From: Alphaproteobacteria bacterium
Lineage (GTDB): Bacteria > Pseudomonadota > Alphaproteobacteria > Caulobacterales > Maricaulaceae
Direction: 5' to 3'
Length of the DNA: 64,000 bases
Assembly: GCA_024742735.1 (NCBI GenBank)
Contig: JANSXV010000005.1
Location: 1 to 64,000 of the forward strand
Position 1 is the first letter of the stretch; each line of letters begins with the position of its first letter. This document shows, piece by piece, positions 1 through 8,901 of this stretch. The position numbers and the translations under genes are program-made. The notes beneath the pieces are model-generated. The model was not told the origin of the DNA and ran no database searches. It saw only the letters and a program-made list of their open reading frames with translations.

Positions 1-157
1 AAGCGAGCCGGCAAGCGAGGACCGACTGAGCGAACGCGAGGGAGAATCAGTAAAAACCGAGCCCGAAGGGCTCGCAAGGCGAACAGCCGCCCGCAGCGAG
101 AGGCGAGCAAAGCGAGCCGGCAAGCGAGGACCGACTGAGCGGACGCGAGGGAGGATC
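1..157. repeat. pair of 48-bp direct repeats (1-48 and 110-157)
   Basis: Positions 1-48 recur at 110-157 with two mismatches, giving a 109-bp period. Each copy is rich in GCGAG/GAGCG words. The 61 bp between the copies holds a short terminator hairpin (58-74). The first copy begins at the window edge, so more copies may lie to the left. No ORF crosses it. It looks like an intergenic repeat at the 3' end of the leftward zinc operon. Two copies with an unlike spacer are too few to call CRISPR. Confidence 0.7.
52..75 (-). terminator. Rho-independent terminator of the zinc operon
   Basis: The arms CGAGCCC (58-64) and GGGCTCG (68-74) enclose GAA. On the minus strand they are followed by a five-T run (complement of A52-A56). 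It sits about 90 bp past the stop of the DUF3299 gene and is oriented to end leftward transcription. Confidence 0.65.
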
Positions 158-162
158 GCTAA

Positions 163-711
163 TTAAGACTCGTACGGCGTCAGGCTGATCAGCTCGAGCG
201 TATAGGCGGTGTCGCCCAGCTCGTTGTCATGGCGCGCGGTGCGCATGATGCCTTCGGCGAACACCGGATCCCAAAGCCCGCTCACCTCCACCGGTTCCTC
301 GGTGGTCACGAAGACCAGCTGATTGGGCGGCGGCGGCGGAACGTGGATGCAGGCGCCCACGTAAGGAACCAGCAGGAAGCGCGTGATCTGGCGTGAGCCG
401 GTGAAATCGAACGGCAGCACATAGCCGCCCAGGCGCACACGGCGCCCGTCCAGCTCCTCGACCACATTGAAGGTCTGGATCTGGGGCATCGCCTCAGTCC
501 CAAAATGATCAAAACCGTTCTGCAGCGCCTGGAGCTGTTGCAGCTCGGAAATGCGCTGGGCCTCGCCCTCGGGCAGCAGGTCCGACCAGGCCAGATCCAG
601 ATAGGCCGGAGAACTCATCGCCTCGGCGTTCTGAGCGTGGGATGGCGCAACGACCGTGCATGAAAGCAGAGCGGCGGTCACAGCAGCGGCGATGGGCTTC
701 AATCCGGTCAT
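163..711 (-). CDS. DUF3299 periplasmic protein
   Basis: A 182-aa exported protein. The N-terminus (MTGLKPIAAAVTAALL...) is a Sec signal peptide ending near SHA/Q. The mature part carries the DUF3299 hallmark GACIHVPPPPPNQ and the preceding GYVLPFDF. A longer reading to 747 needs a TTG and adds a charged leader before the signal peptide, so the ATG at 711 is preferred. The molecular function of DUF3299 is unknown. Its place as last gene after a ZIP permease and a ZrgA-like protein suggests a role in periplasmic zinc handling; that role is inferred from neighbours, whereas the family call is firm. Confidence 0.85.
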   Translation of the reverse strand: MTGLKPIAAAVTAALLSCTVVAPSHAQNAEAMSSPAYLDLAWSDLLPEGEAQRISELQQLQALQNGFDHFGTEAMPQIQTFNVVEELDGRRVRLGGYVLPFDFTGSRQITRFLLVPYVGACIHVPPPPPNQLVFVTTEEPVEVSGLWDPVFAEGIMRTARHDNELGDTAYTLELISLTPYES

Positions 712-760
712 GGGCGCGAAGATGCGCCCGGACCGGCCCGGATTCAAGACGCTTGCGCGG

Positions 761-1462
761 TCAGTCGAGCGTGATCACCGCATCGTCGGGGGTGAGCGTG
801 CGCACAGCCGCGCGGGTTCCGTCGAAGGCTTCGGCCTCGACCGACTCAAGGCGCGGCAGCGCCGTGAAGACGCCGGCCGCATCAAGGCGCGAGGCGGCGT
901 CGGCGCGTTCACACTGATAGGTCCAGCTCACCGCGATGTCGGTGTGGGCGTGCTCAGCGTGGTCGTGGCCGCCATGGTCGTGGCCGTGGTCAGACCCGTG
1001 GTCTTCGTGGTCCTCATGACCGTGGCCGTGGTCGTGTTCGGATCCGTGCGCTTCATGGTCTGCATGGCCGTGATCGTGGTCGGCCTCATGGTCATGGCCG
1101 TGGTCGCCGTCGTGGCCGTGATTATGGTCGTGATCGCCGCCCGCGCCTGCGATATCAGTCTGCGCCAGCGTGCAGCCAGCCCGCTCGGGGAAGGCGATCA
1201 AGCCCGGCTCGGACAGCGCGGCGTTCACCGACGCGATGGTCTCACGCTCCGCGTCCGTCTCCGGCGCGCGTTCAAAGCCGTAGAAGTTCCACGCCGCGCC
1301 GGACAGTTCGGCCAGCGCCAAGCCGGAGGCCGGGTCGATGGCCACGGACAGGCGCGCCTCGCCATGGACATGGGCGCCGAGCTGGCGGGTTTCGCCTTCC
1401 TGGGTGACGGCGGCGCCGGACATCAGTGCGGCGAGGGCTGCAGATGCGAACAGGGTTTTCAT
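761..1462 (-). CDS. ZrgA-like DUF2796 zinc-binding periplasmic protein
   Basis: A 233-aa exported protein with a signal peptide (MKTLFASAALAALMSG...). After it comes the DUF2796 signature AHVHGEARLSVAID with an AWNFYGFERAP segment. In the middle, about residues 108-174, lies a low-complexity tract with roughly 25 His alternating with Asp, Gly and Glu. The C-terminal part resumes as a folded domain. Vibrio ZrgA, of the same family, belongs to a zinc-uptake system. The ribosome site GGAGG lies 7 nt before the ATG. It is 28 bp downstream of the ZIP gene, so the two are probably co-transcribed. Expected role: periplasmic zinc capture, possibly delivering to ZIP. The tract may be collapsed or expanded in assemblies because it is repetitive. 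Confidence 0.85.
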   Translation of the reverse strand: MKTLFASAALAALMSGAAVTQEGETRQLGAHVHGEARLSVAIDPASGLALAELSGAAWNFYGFERAPETDAERETIASVNAALSEPGLIAFPERAGCTLAQTDIAGAGGDHDHNHGHDGDHGHDHEADHDHGHADHEAHGSEHDHGHGHEDHEDHGSDHGHDHGGHDHAEHAHTDIAVSWTYQCERADAASRLDAAGVFTALPRLESVEAEAFDGTRAAVRTLTPDDAVITLD

Positions 1463-1490
1463 GACGTTTCCTCCATCAAGGGGCCGGGGA

Positions 1491-2369
1491 TCACGGCTGC
1501 GGCGCGGTCTCTCGGTCCTGGCTCACAGGCCGGAAATCGGGACGATCGGTCAGATCTTCATCATGGGGCGACGCGAATGCGGCATGGGCATGACCGTCAT
1601 GGCCACGCCCGTCATGGTCTTCGGGCCCATGGGCGTGGGTTCCCGCATGGGCGAGCGTCATGGCCGCCGCCACGCCGGCGCCGGCGAACACCGCCGCGCC
1701 GCCCTTGACCGCTCCGGCTTCGGACGCCTCGTGCAGCAGGTGCGCCGCGCCCACATGCAGAAGAATGCCCGCCACCACCGCGAACAGCACGCCCAGCGTG
1801 GATTCGTCCAGCGCGCCGGCGAAGGGCGCAGCGCCGGCCGCCGCCGCGAACGTGGTCACGCCGGACGCCAGAAACGCCAGGATCAGGCTTGTGCGGTCTG
1901 CAAAGCCGGCCCGCTGCAGCAGCACGAAACAGATCAGCGCCTCGGGAAACTCGTGGATCAGAAGTCCCGTCGCTGCGCTGAGCCCGGTGAACGGATCGAC
2001 CGCGAAGGTCACGGCGTAGACCGTGCCGTCGAGGGCTGAATGCAGCGCGATCGCCACGACCGGCGCCAGGGCGGCGGCTTTCGACAAGCTGGACCCGGAC
2101 ACATGGGCGCCCGCCCCGATCACGCCATGCAGGACGAAGCCCAGAGCAAAGCCGCCCAGCACCAGCCAGGGCGCGTTGGTCGCCATGACCATGGCCTCGG
2201 GGATGAGATGGACGACTGCAATGGTGATCACGACCCCGCCTGCGAAGGCGGCGAAGAGCGGCGCATTGGTCCGGGTGAAGCCCGACGCCTTGCGCACGAG
2301 CATCAATGCGGCCCCCGCCACGCAGGCGGCGGCCACACCAAACAGGATCGCAGACAGAACCGGGCTCAA
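1491..2369 (-). CDS. ZIP-family metal (zinc) permease
   Basis: A ZIP-type inner-membrane transporter with about eight hydrophobic segments. It has the two metal-binding helix motifs HSALDGT and HEFPEAL, plus a His-rich cytoplasmic or periplasmic tail (eight His near the C-terminus). The open frame runs to an ATG at 2453, but that start has no ribosome site, and the extra 28 residues overlap a Zur-box-like sequence (2391-2406). A TTG at 2367-2369 has GGAAGG 7 nt upstream and places the start just before the first membrane helix, giving 292 aa. I prefer the TTG. It heads a cassette with zrgA-like and DUF3299 genes, all likely induced by zinc starvation. Confidence 0.85.
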   Translation of the reverse strand: MSPVLSAILFGVAAACVAGAALMLVRKASGFTRTNAPLFAAFAGGVVITIAVVHLIPEAMVMATNAPWLVLGGFALGFVLHGVIGAGAHVSGSSLSKAAALAPVVAIALHSALDGTVYAVTFAVDPFTGLSAATGLLIHEFPEALICFVLLQRAGFADRTSLILAFLASGVTTFAAAAGAAPFAGALDESTLGVLFAVVAGILLHVGAAHLLHEASEAGAVKGGAAVFAGAGVAAAMTLAHAGTHAHGPEDHDGRGHDGHAHAAFASPHDEDLTDRPDFRPVSQDRETAPQP

Positions 2370-2390
2370 ACCATCGCCTTCCAAGGCAGA

Positions 2391-2406
2391 CGTTATAATG
2401 TTGCAC
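2391..2406 (-). promoter_or_regulatory. candidate Zur box with overlapping -10
   Basis: The plus strand reads CGTTATAATGTTGCAC. The half GTTATAAT matches the conserved half of proteobacterial Zur operators (TGTTATA-A-TATAACA); the other half matches less well. On the minus strand the same bases offer a TATAAC -10, with TTCGCG 17 bp upstream. It lies 22 bp ahead of the TTG start of the ZIP gene. The match was judged by eye. Confidence 0.5.
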
Positions 2407-2472
2407 CGGTCATACGCGAAGGCGTCCGCCGCGGCAAGCGCGGCGGGCGTCATGTTTGGAGATGGACGAGCC

Positions 2473-3984
2473 CTAGATATCCAGCAGCATGCGCTGGGGG
2501 TTTTCCAGGCTTTCCTTGACGCGCACCAGGAAGGTCACGGCCTCCTTGCCGTCCACGATGCGGTGATCATAGGACAGCGCGAGATACATCATGGGGCGGA
2601 TCTTCACCTCGCCGTTGATGGCCACCGGACGCTCCTGGATCTTGTGCATGCCCAGAATGCCGGACTGGGGCGCGTTCAGGATCGGAGAGGACAGGAGCGA
2701 GCCGTACACTCCGCCATTGGACAGGGTGAAGCTCGCGCCCTGCATGTCCTCGATGCCGAGCTTGCCGTCACGGGCGCGCTTGCCGAGGTCCATGATGGAC
2801 GTCTCGATCTCGGCGAGGGATTTCTGATCGGCGTCGCGGACCACAGGCACGACCAGGCCGCGATCGGTGCCGACCGCCACGCCCATGTCGTAATAATTCT
2901 TGTAAATGATGTCCGTCCCGTCGATCTCGGCGTTGACGGCGGGCAGTTCCTTCAGCGCCGTCACGCACGCCTTCACGAAGAAGCTCATGAAGCCCAGCTT
3001 GATGCCGTGCTTGGCCACGAAGTCGTCCTGAACCTCCTTACGCAGCGCCATGATCGCGCTCATGTCCGCCTCGTTATAGGTGGTCAGCATGGCCGCGGTG
3101 TTCTGGGCCTCCTTCAGGCGCCGGGCGATGGTCTGGCGCAGCCGGGTCATCTTCACCCGCTCTTCGCGCTCGCCGGTTTCGCGCGGGGCGGACGGCGCGG
3201 CGGCCTTCGGCGCCGGCGCGGACGAGCCGCCTTCCAGCGCTTTCAGGGCGTCGCCCTTGGTCACACGGCCGTCCCTGCCCGTGCCGTCGACCTTCGACAG
3301 GTCGAGATCGTTTTCCTCCGCCACGCGGCGGGCGGCCGGCATGGCCTTCTTGTCCACGCCGGAGGATTTCGGAGCGCTGTCAGACTGGGAGCCCGATTTG
3401 GATTCAGACTTCGCATTGTCGGATTTCGACGACCCGCCGGAGGCGCCTTCACGGATCTTCGCCACGACCTGATCGGGAGAGACCGTGTCGCCTTCGGCCA
3501 CACTCTGCTCTTCCAGAACGCCTGCAACAGGCGACGGCACCTCGACGGCGACCTTGTCGGTCTCGATCTCCATGAGCGCCTGGTCCTGCTCGACGGCATC
3601 GCCGACCTGGACCAGCCAGGAGCCGACCGTGCCTTCGGACACGCTTTCGCCCATGACCGGCACTTTCGCCTCGATCAGATCGCCGGAACCGCCGCCGTCG
3701 CCGCCGGAGGATGCCTCTTCGGACCTGGACTCCGACTTCGAGCCGGAGCCGCCTTCGCCCATCTCGCCGAGCTTGGCGCCGATCTCGACCGTGTCGCCTT
3801 CCTTGGCGGTGATCGAGGTGACAGTCCCGTCAGCTTCGGCGCGGACCTCCACGGAGACCTTGTCGGTCTCCAGCTCCACCAGCACGTCGTCCTTCTTGAC
3901 GGCGTCGCCTTCGGAGACCTGCCACGCGCCGACCGTGGCTTCGCTCACGGACTCGCCAAGGGTGGGGACGGTGATATCGGTCAT
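2473..3984 (-). CDS. sucB: 2-oxoglutarate dehydrogenase E2, dihydrolipoyl succinyltransferase
   Basis: 503 aa. It carries the succinyl group from E1 to CoA in the 2-oxoglutarate dehydrogenase complex of the TCA cycle. Two lipoyl domains are present, each with the ETDKV lipoylation motif (Lys42 and Lys144). They are joined by Ser/Gly/Glu-rich linkers to an E3/E1-binding domain (about 213-249). The catalytic acyltransferase domain ends in SYDHRIVDG, with His474 and Asp478 as active-site residues. Most proteobacterial SucB proteins have one lipoyl domain, so the duplication is notable. It lies 44 bp after sucA, evidently in the same transcript. No lpd gene follows; the zinc cassette does. Confidence 0.97.
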   Translation of the reverse strand: MTDITVPTLGESVSEATVGAWQVSEGDAVKKDDVLVELETDKVSVEVRAEADGTVTSITAKEGDTVEIGAKLGEMGEGGSGSKSESRSEEASSGGDGGGSGDLIEAKVPVMGESVSEGTVGSWLVQVGDAVEQDQALMEIETDKVAVEVPSPVAGVLEEQSVAEGDTVSPDQVVAKIREGASGGSSKSDNAKSESKSGSQSDSAPKSSGVDKKAMPAARRVAEENDLDLSKVDGTGRDGRVTKGDALKALEGGSSAPAPKAAAPSAPRETGEREERVKMTRLRQTIARRLKEAQNTAAMLTTYNEADMSAIMALRKEVQDDFVAKHGIKLGFMSFFVKACVTALKELPAVNAEIDGTDIIYKNYYDMGVAVGTDRGLVVPVVRDADQKSLAEIETSIMDLGKRARDGKLGIEDMQGASFTLSNGGVYGSLLSSPILNAPQSGILGMHKIQERPVAINGEVKIRPMMYLALSYDHRIVDGKEAVTFLVRVKESLENPQRMLLDI

Positions 3985-4028
3985 GGGTTCAGCTCTTCTT
4001 TCGAAACCGTGTGTGAGGGGCGCAAGGG

Positions 4029-7022
4029 TCAGCCGTTCAAGGCCGCTTCCACAAGGGCGTCCTGTTGCGCCTTGTGCTTGGACAACAGGCCGGTGGCGGT
4101 GGACGCCGAGGCCGGCCGGCCGGCATAGACGGCGCGGGACGCCTTCATGCCCGCCTTTTCAAGGCAGAATTCCAGATAGGGCTCCACAAAGGTCCACGCG
4201 CCCATATTGCGGGGCTCTTCCTGACACCAGACGATGTCGGCCTTGGGGAAGCGCTTGAGTTCATCGATCACGGACTTGGCCGGGAAGGGATAGAACTGCT
4301 CCACGCGCAACAGGTAAACATCGTCGATGCCCTGCTCCTGCCGCGCTTCGAGAAGATCGTAATAGACCTTGCCCGAGCACAGCACGACGCGGCGGATCTT
4401 GGCGTCATCGGCCAGCTTGGTGTCGATCCGCCCGGTGGCGACATCGTCGCGGCCTTCGCGCACCTTCATGTCGGCGTCGTCCCACAGCACCCGGTGGAAG
4501 CTGGAGCCCGGCCCGAATTCGTAGAGCGGGCTGACGCAGCGCTTGTGGCGCAGGAGGCTCTTGGGCGTCATCAGGACCAGCGGCTTGCGGAAGGGCCGGT
4601 GAATCTGGCGGCGCAGGATATGGAAGTAGTTCGCCGGGGTGGAGCAGTTGGCCACCTGCATGTTGTCCTCGGCGCACTGCTGCAGGAAGCGCTCCAGACG
4701 GGCCGAGGAGTGCTCCGGACCCTGACCTTCGTAGCCATGGGGCAGAAGCATCACAAGGCCGGACATGCGCAGCCACTTGCGCTCGGACGAGGAGATGAAC
4801 TGGTCGATGATCACCTGGGCGCCGTTGGTGAAGTCGCCGAACTGGGCTTCCCATATCACCAGCGTGTTGGGCGCGGACAGCGAGTAGCCGTGTTCAAAGC
4901 CCAGCACCGCCTCTTCCGACAGCATGGAGTCGATCACCTCGTAACGGGCCTGATCCTCGCCGAGGTGGTTGAGTGGGGTGTAGCGTTCCTCGGTCTCCTG
5001 ATCGATCACATGGGAGTGACGCTGGGAGAAGGTCCCGCGTCCGCAATCCTGACCGGACAGGCGCACCGGGAAACCTTCATGGAGAAGGCTGGCGAACGCC
5101 AGATGCTCGGCTGTGGCCCAGTCGATGCCGGCCTCATCCTCGAGCACCGCCTTGCGCCGGCCGGCGATCACGCGCTTGAGGGTCTTGTGAATGTTCACAT
5201 CGGCCGGGACCGTCGTCATCCGATCCGCGAGGTGCTTCAGCGTGTCGGTCTCCACCGCCGTCCGCCCGCGGCGATCATCTTCCTCCGGCAGGCCAAGACC
5301 CGCCCAGACGCCGTCCAGCCAGTCGGCGTCATCGGCCTTGTAGGCCTTGCCGTCCTCGAACTCCTTGTCGAGGAATTCGTCGAATTCCTTCGCCCACGCT
5401 TCCGGCTCGCCCTCCTCGACCACGCCCTCCTCGATCAGGCGTTTGGCGTAGAGCTCGCGCGCCGGGGTGTGGCCGGCGATGGCCTTGTACATGATGGGCT
5501 GGGTGAAGCTGGGATCATCGCCCTCGTTATGGCCGTAGCGGCGATAGCAGAACATGTCGATCACCACGTCCTTGCCGAAGATCTGGCGGTATTCCGCAGC
5601 GATCTTGGCGGCGAAGACAACCGCTTCAGGGTCATCGCCGTTCACGTGGAAGATCGGCGCCTGGACCATCAGCGCCACGTCCGACGGGTACGGGCTGGAC
5701 CGGCTGTCCTTGGGATTGGTGGTGAAGCCGATCTGGTTGTTCACGACAAAGTGGATCGCCCCGCCGGTGCGGTGACCTTTCAGGCCGGACAGGCCGAAGC
5801 ATTCGGCCACCACGCCCTGACCGGCGAAGGCCGCGTCGCCATGCAACAGGAGCGGCAGGACCATCTCGCCGGTCTGGACATCCTCGCCCAGCTCGCGGCG
5901 CAGCTTGGTCTGCTTGGCGCGCGCCTTGCCCAGCACGACCGGGTTCACCGCCTCCAGGTGGGAGGGGTTGGCCGTCAGCGACAGGTGCACGGAGTTGCCG
6001 TCAAACTCCCGGTCCGACGACGAGCCCAGGTGATACTTCACATCGCCGGAGGCGTAGTCTTCTTCCCCTTGCGCGGAGCCGCCCTGAAACTCGTGGAAGA
6101 TCACGTGGTAGGGCTTGCCCATCACCGCGGCGAGCACGTTCAGGCGCCCGCGGTGCGGCATGCCCAGGATGATCTCCTTCACGCCCATGGAGCCGCCGCG
6201 CTTGATGATCTGCTCCAGCGCCGGGATCAGGCTTTCCCCGCCATCGATGCCGAAGCGCTTGGTGCCGGGATAGCGCTTGTGCAGGAACCCTTCGAAGGCC
6301 TCGGTCTCGATCAGCTTGCGCAGGATGGCGCGCTTGCCTTCATTCGTGAAGGCGATGGACTTGTCCGGGCCCTCGATGCGCTCCTGGATCCAGGATTTCT
6401 CCTCCGGGTTGGAGATGTGCATGAACTCCACGCCGAATGTGGAGCAATAGGTGCGTTTCAGGATTTCCAGCATCTGGCGCGGCGTGGCCGTGTCCAGACC
6501 CAGATAGCCGTTGATGAAAATCTCCCGGTCCATGTCGGCGTCGGTGAAGCCGTAATTGGCCGGGTCCAGCTCGGGCTGCTCGCCGAAGCTGGTCAGTTTC
6601 AGCGGATCCAGATCGGCGGCCAGGTGACCGCGCATGCGGTAGGCGCGGATCAGCATGATGGCGGCGATGGAATCGCGCACCGCCTGCTGCACGTCCTCGG
6701 CGCTGGCCGCCTCGCCCTTGTGGGCGGCGACCGCGTCAGGCAGCGCCACGGCGGCCGCTTCGATGTCGCCCAGCGCCCGGGTCAGCTCGCCATTGGCGTG
6801 GCGGGGCCAGTCGGCCCGCTTCCAGGCTGGACCGGACGCGGCCTTGCGCTGCGAGGCCGCATCGTCGCCGACCTCCTCGAAGAAGGCGCGCCAGGAGGCC
6901 GGCACGCTGGCCGGGTTCTCCGCGTAACGCGCGGCCATGTCCTCGAGATAGACGGCGTTTCCGCCGAACAGGAAGGAGGTTTCAAGGAAGGTCTGGTTCT
7001 GGGAGGAGCGTGCGTCAGCCAT
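4029..7022 (-). CDS. sucA: 2-oxoglutarate dehydrogenase E1 component
   Basis: 997 aa, the usual length. A thiamine-diphosphate enzyme that decarboxylates 2-oxoglutarate and passes succinyl to SucB. Recognisable blocks are [19 protein letters not shown] near the start, [11 protein letters not shown], the ThDP/Mg region around [21 protein letters not shown], and the C-terminal transketolase-like part with [10 protein letters not shown]. The frame extends 10 codons upstream to 7052. I chose the ATG at 7022 (MADARSSQ) because family members begin just before the TSFL block; neither ATG has a clear ribosome site. An intrinsic terminator separates it from sucD, so sucAB probably has its own promoter in 7023-7165. 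Confidence 0.97.
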   Translation of the reverse strand: MADARSSQNQTFLETSFLFGGNAVYLEDMAARYAENPASVPASWRAFFEEVGDDAASQRKAASGPAWKRADWPRHANGELTRALGDIEAAAVALPDAVAAHKGEAASAEDVQQAVRDSIAAIMLIRAYRMRGHLAADLDPLKLTSFGEQPELDPANYGFTDADMDREIFINGYLGLDTATPRQMLEILKRTYCSTFGVEFMHISNPEEKSWIQERIEGPDKSIAFTNEGKRAILRKLIETEAFEGFLHKRYPGTKRFGIDGGESLIPALEQIIKRGGSMGVKEIILGMPHRGRLNVLAAVMGKPYHVIFHEFQGGSAQGEEDYASGDVKYHLGSSSDREFDGNSVHLSLTANPSHLEAVNPVVLGKARAKQTKLRRELGEDVQTGEMVLPLLLHGDAAFAGQGVVAECFGLSGLKGHRTGGAIHFVVNNQIGFTTNPKDSRSSPYPSDVALMVQAPIFHVNGDDPEAVVFAAKIAAEYRQIFGKDVVIDMFCYRRYGHNEGDDPSFTQPIMYKAIAGHTPARELYAKRLIEEGVVEEGEPEAWAKEFDEFLDKEFEDGKAYKADDADWLDGVWAGLGLPEEDDRRGRTAVETDTLKHLADRMTTVPADVNIHKTLKRVIAGRRKAVLEDEAGIDWATAEHLAFASLLHEGFPVRLSGQDCGRGTFSQRHSHVIDQETEERYTPLNHLGEDQARYEVIDSMLSEEAVLGFEHGYSLSAPNTLVIWEAQFGDFTNGAQVIIDQFISSSERKWLRMSGLVMLLPHGYEGQGPEHSSARLERFLQQCAEDNMQVANCSTPANYFHILRRQIHRPFRKPLVLMTPKSLLRHKRCVSPLYEFGPGSSFHRVLWDDADMKVREGRDDVATGRIDTKLADDAKIRRVVLCSGKVYYDLLEARQEQGIDDVYLLRVEQFYPFPAKSVIDELKRFPKADIVWCQEEPRNMGAWTFVEPYLEFCLEKAGMKASRAVYAGRPASASTATGLLSKHKAQQDALVEAALNG

Positions 7023-7166
7023 CGATACCATCAGGTCGGCGAGCGGAAACACGCCGCGCTAGGGCGCGGCGCAGGGGTACGCCGCACATTTATGCCTGTT
7101 CAGCCCGAATGAGAAGCCCGATAGGCCGCAAATGCGACCTTCGTCCCATGCCCGGTGCAGCGCGGA

Positions 7167-7200
7167 ACGAAAAGCCCCGCCCGGCGGACCGGACGGGGCT
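7167..7200 (-). terminator. Rho-independent terminator after sucD
   Basis: The arms 7173-7184 (AGCCCCGCCCGG) and 7189-7200 (CCGGACGGGGCT) pair with one mismatch around a 4-nt loop. On the minus strand TTTTCGTT follows. It lies about 28 bp past the sucD stop and should end leftward transcripts before sucA. Confidence 0.8.
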
Positions 7201-7228
7201 CGATTCAGCCTGGGATATCGAGGCAGTC

Positions 7229-8131
7229 CTAACCCTTGATCGCCTCGACCAGGGTCACGCCCATGCGGGCGGGTGAGTCAGCGATGGCGATGCCGGCCGA
7301 GCGCATGGCCTCGATCTTGTCGTCGGCGCCGCCCTTGCCGCCGGCCACGATGGCGCCGGCATGGCCCATGGTGCGGCCCGGAGGCGCGGTGCGGCCCGCG
7401 ATGAAGCCCGCCATGGGTTTCTTGCGGCCCTTCTTGGCCTCGTCCTTGAGGAACTGGGCGGCGTCTTCCTCGGCTGAACCGCCGATCTCGCCGATCATGA
7501 TGATGGACTGGGTCTCGTCATCGGCCAGGAACAGCTCCAGCACGTCGATGAACTCAGTGCCCTTCACCGGATCGCCGCCAATGCCCACGGCCGTGGTCTG
7601 GCCAAGGCCGGCATTGGTGGTCTGGAACACCGCCTCATAGGTCAGCGTGCCCGAGCGCGAGACCACGCCCACCGAGCCCTTCTTGAAGATGGAGCCCGGC
7701 ATGATGCCGATCTTGCACTCTTCAGGCGTCAGCACGCCGGGGCAGTTCGGGCCCAGAAGGCGGGAGTTTGACTTCTCCAGGCGCGCCTTGACCTTGACCA
7801 TGTCCATCACCGGGATGCCCTCGGTGATGCAGGTGATGAAGTCGATGCCCGCATCAATGGCCTCGATGATGGCGGCTCCTGCGCCGGCGGGCGGCACGTA
7901 GACGACCGAGGCGGTCGCGCCGGTGCGCTCCTTGGCTTCCGCAACGCTGGCATAGATGGGCAGGGTTTCGCCGCCGGCGCCCGTCCAGGTCTCGCCGCCC
8001 TTCTTGGGATGAACCCCGGCGACCATCTGCGTGCCGTGATAGGCCAGCGCCTGCTCGGTGTGGAAGGTGCCGGTCTTGCCGGTCAGACCCTGGACGATGA
8101 CTTTGGTGTTCTTGTCGACGAGTACGGACAT
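7229..8131 (-). CDS. sucD: succinyl-CoA synthetase alpha subunit
   Basis: 300 aa, normal length. With SucC it converts succinyl-CoA to succinate with nucleotide phosphorylation. The N-terminal CoA-binding Rossmann domain ([11 protein letters not shown]) and the ligase domain with the phosphorylated histidine His257 in [11 protein letters not shown] are intact. The start at 8131 has AAGGAA 5 nt upstream. Only 15 bp separate it from the VapC toxin gene upstream, rather than from sucC as is usual. Its transcription therefore probably enters through the vapBC promoter or a start inside vapBC. Confidence 0.97.
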   Translation of the reverse strand: MSVLVDKNTKVIVQGLTGKTGTFHTEQALAYHGTQMVAGVHPKKGGETWTGAGGETLPIYASVAEAKERTGATASVVYVPPAGAGAAIIEAIDAGIDFITCITEGIPVMDMVKVKARLEKSNSRLLGPNCPGVLTPEECKIGIMPGSIFKKGSVGVVSRSGTLTYEAVFQTTNAGLGQTTAVGIGGDPVKGTEFIDVLELFLADDETQSIIMIGEIGGSAEEDAAQFLKDEAKKGRKKPMAGFIAGRTAPPGRTMGHAGAIVAGGKGGADDKIEAMRSAGIAIADSPARMGVTLVEAIKG

Positions 8132-8146
8132 GGGGGTTCCTTCTGT

Positions 8147-8566
8147 TTAGGCGAGGAAATCTTCGATGAACGGATTGCAGACCCGAACCGGGCCGTACAT
8201 CTGCCCGTGATTGAGGTCTTCGGTGTAGACGAGATCGAGCCCGGATTTCTCGGCGGCTCGGAGGATCAGGGCGTCCCAGTGCGAAATTTCAAACCGGCGC
8301 GCGGTATCGATCGCCTCAATGACATCGGCTGCGGTCAGGATCGCCACCGTGTCGCGGTTAAGGATTTGAATCCAGTCGCGCGCCGCTTCGGGCGCGTAGC
8401 CGAGCTTGCGCCGCAAGACCGCATAAAGCTCCATCAGGACCTGAGTTGACACGGTCACCGTGCGATTAAGCAGAAGGTGGCGCGCCAAGTCGCGCCGGTC
8501 GGGATCAGCGCTATCAGTATCGGCGGCGTAGACAATCAGATTGGTGTCAAAGAAGGCCGCGCTCAC
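8147..8566 (-). CDS. vapC: VapC-type PIN-domain toxin
   Basis: A 139-aa PIN-domain ribonuclease. It opens FFDTNLIVYAADTD and ends near VYTEDLNHG. The acidic active-site quartet is visible: Asp7, Glu46, Asp98 and Asp117. The frame runs upstream to 8695, but GTG at 8564-8566 has AGGAGG 6 nt before it and gives the normal VapC length, with the start overlapping the last codons of the antitoxin gene. VapC toxins of this family cleave tRNA or rRNA when freed from VapB; the target here cannot be read from sequence. Unusually it sits between sucC and sucD. Confidence 0.88.
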   Translation of the reverse strand: MSAAFFDTNLIVYAADTDSADPDRRDLARHLLLNRTVTVSTQVLMELYAVLRRKLGYAPEAARDWIQILNRDTVAILTAADVIEAIDTARRFEISHWDALILRAAEKSGLDLVYTEDLNHGQMYGPVRVCNPFIEDFLA

Positions 8567-8831
8567 GCATGACCTCCTCGTAGAATTCTTCCCGGTCGAA
8601 GGTCGGCTTGTCGCCGCTTGATCGGCGGGCCCGCCGGCATGCGTCCGCGTCAGCAGCTTTGAAGTGATCGTTCCAGCGCTCCATGCGAGCCGCATCTGAC
8701 GTCTCGCTCGTGACCTCCCGGCTCAGAAACTCGCGCACCATGGCATTCACCGTCGTGCGCCGCATGGCCGCCAGCACGCGCGCCTTGTCCAGCAGGTCTT
8801 CATCGATGGCGAGGGTGAGGTTCTTGGTCAC
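8547..8831 (-). CDS. vapB: VapB-like ribbon-helix-helix antitoxin
   Basis: 94 aa. The first 45 residues (TKNLTLAIDEDLLDKARVLA then RRTTVNAMVREFL) fit a ribbon-helix-helix DNA-binding fold. The C-terminal half is charged, as expected for the segment that wraps the toxin. It overlaps the start of vapC by 20 bp, typical of translational coupling. A perfect palindrome 17 bp upstream is the likely site of autorepression by the VapBC complex. Assignment to VapB rests on fold and partner; sequence-specific naming is less certain. Confidence 0.82.
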   Translation of the reverse strand: MTKNLTLAIDEDLLDKARVLAAMRRTTVNAMVREFLSREVTSETSDAARMERWNDHFKAADADACRRARRSSGDKPTFDREEFYEEVMRERGLL

Positions 8832-8847
8832 CGAAATGCTCCACGGA

Positions 8848-8864
8848 TTATGTGCTACACATAA
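8848..8864. promoter_or_regulatory. vapBC operator palindrome
   Basis: TTATGTG-CTA-CACATAA is a perfect 7-bp inverted repeat with a 3-bp spacer, 17 bp upstream of the vapB ATG. On the minus strand it overlaps a possible -10 (TATGTG) 17 bp after TTGATC. Position and symmetry fit autoregulation by a ribbon-helix-helix antitoxin. Confidence 0.72.
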
Positions 8865-8901
8865 CCTGTGGGGCCGCTCGGATCAATCGAGCCGCTCAGC
8901 T

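Noticed and set aside
1-157. CRISPR array
   Set aside because: Only two 48-bp copies, mismatched, with a terminator as the spacer and no cas genes.
656-1708. 350-aa plus-strand frame with Val/Met-rich membrane-like segments
   Set aside because: It is the antisense of the ZrgA-like gene; the apparent hydrophobicity is the complement of the His/Asp tract.
4065-7112. 1015-aa plus-strand frame
   Set aside because: Antisense of sucA; GC-rich third positions keep the opposite frame open. No recognisable domain.
8567-8695. N-terminal extension of VapC
   Set aside because: It is antitoxin coding sequence read in another frame; the GTG at 8566 has AGGAGG and gives the normal PIN length.
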